A DNA stretch of 64,000 bases, taken from positions 4,650,001 through 4,714,000 of the forward strand of contig NZ_CP031705.1 of assembly GCF_022701255.1 (NCBI RefSeq). The letters run 5' to 3'. The DNA comes from Microcoleus vaginatus HSN003. GTDB lineage: Bacteria; Cyanobacteriota; Cyanobacteriia; Cyanobacteriales; Microcoleaceae. Below the pieces are notes generated by a model that did no database searches, was not told the DNA's origin, and saw only the letters and a list, made by a program, of their open reading frames with translations. This document shows, piece after piece, positions 60,909-64,000 of the stretch. The stretch's first letter is position 1, and every line of letters begins with the position of its first letter. The translations under genes and the position numbers were made by a program.

Positions 60909-62467
60909 TGCTCCCTCCTTTGGTAATTGACCGTAGCGGTTGGCTGCTGGAGTATTGCTTACTATTTGTACTGCATTTTCTATTTTTTTATAGCTATGAA
61001 ATTAACTCTACTTTGCTCGCTCAAATTGAGTTAATTCAGCAGAATTTTTTGGATCTTAAATCGTGCGGGTGTCACCCGAAACGCTATTGCAGGTTAGATT
61101 AATTTAACAGCAGACACTCCTTTGAAACCTAATTATGTAGTAAATTTGACCGATCCAAGATTCTACTAATCCGAATATAACAGTCATAACTATTTTTAAT
61201 GTTTGATGACATTAATTTGGTTCAGATTGATAGACATCTGCGACCTGTGGTAGTACATTTGGTATTACCCCTTGCGTAAAATTATATTACAATAAGACAA
61301 GAATAGCGACAAATCTGCAGCCGATCGCCTATTTGACAATTCAGGCCAAATCGGTGTCGGCGAATTGCCAAGAAATGTCAATTGTCAGTTTTTTCGCACA
61401 AATGCCGATCGCACTCAACCCGAAGATTGTATGGTAGGTAGTCTCCGAGCTAGGGAAAGCCGATTGCGAGCAATTTGTCAAGTTCGGCAGTTTATACTTT
61501 ACCCACATCGAGACTCCAAAGGTTTATCGACGAAATTTTTCCCGGCCGATGCTAAAGTTGTGCGATCGCAACTAAAACTCACATTCCACACATCCGCTTG
61601 ATGTGCCTTAAAAGTTTCCCGAAAAGTACCGTCGGGGCACCAACTTGAGATTCAAATTCTGTCGCTGGCAAATGGGACACGGAGAATCAAGAGGAAGCAG
61701 AAGCAAATAATTCTGTTTTACCGGATATCTTACACCTCTGTCAGCAAGAGGCTTTCCGGCCTGTTCCACAAAATATCAAGTTTCTTGTGGGGTGGGCCCC
61801 AGAGCCCGCCCATAAAAGCCTTACTGAGAATGGTGCAACATCTCAGTTTTACTCGAACTTTCGCCAACTTCAACTTCAATTTGAGGAAGTTGGTTTGGTG
61901 GCGATTATATTTCGATCATTATTACTTCTCCTCCCCCTTGATTTTAGGCAATTCTCATTAGAAACTCTAAGATGTTGATTTGAGGAACCTCGGGGGGTGG
62001 GGTTTGGTTGGGCGATCGCACTGAGCTAAATTGAAATGACATTTGAGGAAAGTAAGCGACGGTTTTCATGTGCGGTTTCCCGAACTAGAGGTGGTAATTA
62101 TATACACGGCGGGACGATCGTACTTTCAGTACAATGTCAGTATCTCAACCTGTACATCTGTTGAGTCTGAGCCTCTGAGAGTGTGAAACTCGCTTTTATC
62201 CTTTGGCTGTCTGGATAGAAGGTTTTTCAAGGGTGGGGCGTTGCGAGGGCCAGAAGCAGACAGTTAACTAAACGGCACAAGGAGATAGGGACAGATAGGA
62301 TAAGCCCACAAGCGAGAGAGTGAGGGAATTTTCATCATCATACCTTGAGAAAATCACGACAGCAGCAGCAAGATCACCCAAAAGAATGATTGATTCAACA
62401 AAAGTTGCGTGTTATATTTCAATATAAATCTATACAAAAATATTTTTACCTAAAAGGAGAACAAAAA
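60909..62467. other. Long intergenic region
   Basis: Nearly 1.6 kb has no convincing gene. A 78-codon frame at 61365-61601 starts with ATG but its translation looks random. A MITE copy lies at 61724-61845. The stretch 62090-62350 is GC-richer with runs such as GAGTGTGAAACTCG and AAGCGAGAGAGTGAGGG that suggest a structured RNA. The last 100 bases are AT-rich and lead into the DUF4342 gene. Confidence 0.45.
61724..61845. repeat. MITE-like palindromic element, copy 7
   Basis: Ends GATATCTTACACCTCTGTCA and TGAGAATGGTGCAACATCTC, the left one diverged. Left inner arm is of the GGCTTTCCGGCCTGTTCCAC type, right inner arm of the GGGCCCCAGAGCCCGCCC type, so arms from two different subtypes are joined in one element. 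Confidence 0.8.
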
Positions 62468-62866
62468 ATGGACACACCTACAGATCGCGCACAAGAACCA
62501 GTCGGGACAAGAGAGCTCGAATCAATACCTGTATCTGAAAAAGTTTCGACCCAAAAAGTTGCTGAGGTTAATTTTGAAACGACTCCTTTACAAACCCCTG
62601 CTTATACTCAGGAAAAAGTTAGCGTCGAGGAGGTAAAAATTAACGGCGACGATTTGGTTGCTAAAGTTAAAGAACTGATTCACGAAGGAAATATCCGCCG
62701 CATCATTATCAAAAATGAAGAGGGACGGATTTTGGTAGAAGTTCCTCTGACGGTGGGAGTAGTCGGTGGAGTCATCGGTGCGGCCTTGTTTCCCGTCATT
62801 GCAGCAGTAGGAGCGATAGGTGCATTAGTCGCTCACATGACCATCATCATTGAAAGAACAGAATAA
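62468..62866 (+). CDS. DUF4342-type protein with C-terminal membrane segment
   Basis: I choose ATG 62468 because AAGGAGA lies eight bases upstream, an unusually strong ribosome site for this window. The 132 residues start acidic (MDTPTDRAQEPVGTRELESI), then VKINGDDLVAKVKELIHEGN and IRRIIIKNEEGRILVEVPLT match DUF4342, ending in a hydrophobic helix (GVVGGVIGAALFPVIAAVGA). Function unknown, likely membrane-anchored. Confidence 0.78.
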   Translation: MDTPTDRAQEPVGTRELESIPVSEKVSTQKVAEVNFETTPLQTPAYTQEKVSVEEVKINGDDLVAKVKELIHEGNIRRIIIKNEEGRILVEVPLTVGVVGGVIGAALFPVIAAVGAIGALVAHMTIIIERTE

Positions 62867-63029
62867 AAAAAATTCAGTTGTTAGCAAGGCTCCTGTCCGG
62901 TTAATTTCCCGTAATAAAGCTTGTTGGTCGTGAGTTACGATCGTCATCTCTTTATGGATGAGAAAAAACTTGCCTTTATTACTAAAAAGTTAAGTGTGGT
63001 TATCTAACCGGGCTTAAACAAATTTCAAG

Positions 63030-63469
63030 CATAAACTCGCTTCATCAAGAGAGGGGTAGTAAGTGTTACTACTCCGTTCTCTTTTTTCCCGATTTCTCTG
63101 ATGAATTGTCTTCCCACTCCGGCCGTAAAGCTGCCACTTTTAAGGATGTAATGAATCATCTATGATGACGCTAAATCCTCGACTAATCTTGCTTGGGTGA
63201 CAATGATTCATTACCTCTAGCCGCCGTTGATTCATTTCACTGAATGATCAAGGCACTGTCCTTAAAAAATGGGGTAATAATTTATGGTAAGTTACTCGGA
63301 CAGCGTGTGCCACCATCGGCGAGAGGTGGTTTGGCTCACTTTCTCCCAATAATTCGCCTAAATAGTTCCTAAACTCCCGTTTTTGGGCTTGATGACGAAA
63401 GATATCGTCAAATCTTTGACACCATTTATAAAAGCAGGGGGGCATTGCGGCGGAGGTTGTCTCTTTCAT
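63030..63469 (-). pseudogene. Decayed IS701-type transposase
   Basis: Reading from ATG 63469, MKETTSAAMPPCFYKWCQRF and DDIFRHQAQKREFRNYLGEL match the start of cyanobacterial IS701-family transposases. The frame then meets TGA where tryptophan is expected (after FLRTVP) and continues SFSEMNQRRLEVMNHCHPSK to IIDDSLHP and another stop, then shifts frame to REIGKKENGVVTLTT. The order matches an intact transposase's first ~160 residues, so this is a truncated, frameshifted remnant. No terminal repeats were found. Confidence 0.75.
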
Positions 63470-63897
63470 TGCTCATCTTTTAAGTTTATATGCTTGCAGA
63501 GCAAGTATATAAACTCATTTAGCCCGTATTTGTTGTTTAAGTCCGGCTAATCCTATTCCCTTGGAGGACTCAGACAATCAGTCGGAGGGTAGAGCCTGGT
63601 TAATGCCTTTGCTAGTTAGATTCGATACAGATGAAGGAAAAACCAAAAGTTCTCTAAACTTCCTAAGCATTAAGCTGTTAAGCATTTAAACTGGGTATGA
63701 CCAAAACGCGCAAGGTTTACACAGGAATCTTGACTAAACCTTGACTAAATCTTGACTAAACCTTGACTGAATCTTGACTAAATCTTGACAGTGAATCGAA
63801 GTAAGTGATTTAAATGCTGAACAGCTTAGTTCAAGTTTTCAAACCAGAGCATCTCCTACAGACCAATATTTTTTGAATAGTTGTGGCTAAGATAATT
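63470..63897. other. Intergenic region with inverted and tandem repeats
   Basis: The gap of 428 bases holds a 20-bp inverted repeat (63671-63690 and 63809-63828, 19 of 20 matching) around a set of about six CTTGACTAAAT-like 11-bp direct repeats (63727-63789). Otherwise no gene is visible. The stretch should contain the promoter of the gene that begins at 63898. Confidence 0.6.
63671..63828. repeat. 11-bp tandem repeats enclosed by a 20-bp inverted repeat
   Basis: TAAGCTGTTAAGCATTTAAA on the left pairs with TTTAAATGCTGAACAGCTTA on the right. Between them AATCTTGACTA and AACCTTGACTA units alternate. The layout is unlike the other repeats in this window. Confidence 0.8.
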
Positions 63898-64000
63898 ATG
63901 AAACCTAACGAAGAAAATAGCTCTAGCCGTGAAATTCATCAAGAAGTTCACACCGATGCAACTAACGGTCACGTCAGTACAACGCGAACTACTACAAGTG
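63898..64000 (+). CDS. Start of a gene running off the right edge
   Basis: ATG 63898 opens a frame of 34 codons to the edge: MKPNEENSSSREIHQEVHTD followed by ATNGHVSTTRTTTS. It is hydrophilic, Ser/Thr/Asn-rich and without a signal peptide in this portion. I cannot identify it from the visible part. Confidence 0.5.
   Translation, partial: MKPNEENSSSREIHQEVHTDATNGHVSTTRTTTS

Noticed and set aside
61365-61601. 78-codon ATG frame in the long intergenic region
   Set aside because: No recognisable motif, no Shine-Dalgarno, and unnatural composition; not called as a gene.

Overview
The window looks like chromosome of a filamentous, non-heterocystous cyanobacterium of the Oscillatoriales (Microcoleus/Oscillatoria-like). 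This rests on the many GCGATCGC (HIP1) octamers, XisH/XisI proteins, several Uma2 endonuclease-like genes, a giant NACHT-WD40 protein, a class III adenylate cyclase, a LOV/PAS histidine kinase, many 7-bp tandem repeats between genes, and dense toxin-antitoxin genes. The genus is inferred. I saw no rRNA, tRNA or CRISPR array.

Layout. 0-3.2 kb: the start of a polysaccharide export gene, a methyltransferase, and a toxin-antitoxin patch with two broken genes (a frameshifted unknown and a BrnT toxin with a stop at codon 5). 3.2-7.5 kb: a histidine phosphatase and yebC, then an EcsC/DUF697-like gene followed by a second copy of the last ~60 codons of yebC. 7.5-21.2 kb: signalling and DNA maintenance, with a CHASE adenylate cyclase, a six-PAS histidine kinase whose first PAS is a LOV domain, sbcC, a PemK/MazF pair, a cyclic-nucleotide-binding-fold protein and a photolyase encoded as two separate domains. 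21.3-31.5 kb: a lone tyrosine recombinase, ribD, secreted or exported proteins, a Tat-type amine oxidase and an ABC exporter. 31.6-38 kb: xisH-xisI, vapBC and a 1486-residue STAND protein (nuclease-like domain, NACHT, pentapeptides, 14 WD40 repeats).

38-49.4 kb: a RemA-like regulator, a lipid kinase, a metallophosphoesterase, then a defence-like island (cytosine methyltransferase, PIN toxin, HTH partner, a duplicated winged-helix protein, HicB). The island sits between a decayed copy of the purB 5' end and intact purB. A VanX-type dipeptidase follows. 49.5-51.1 kb: a complete IS4-family insertion sequence that split a C/G-rich palindrome. 51.2-60.9 kb: an SH3-like exported protein, a membrane NACHT NTPase, HicB, Uma2, pdhB, secD, secF and a CBS-domain histidine kinase. 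60.9-64 kb: mostly non-coding, with a DUF4342 protein, a decayed IS701-type transposase, and the start of a gene that runs off the window.

Three families of dispersed palindromes run through the window: seven copies of a ~120-bp MITE-like element with TTGCACCATTCTC ends, five copies of a GAAACCGGGTTTTT palindrome, and three CCCCCTTA palindromes. They lie between genes, nest in one another and in tandem repeats, and in one case extend a reading frame. The clearest leads are the two inserted segments flanked by duplicated pieces of housekeeping genes (yebC 3' end, purB 5' end), the nuclease-like NACHT-WD40 protein, and the modular MITE family.
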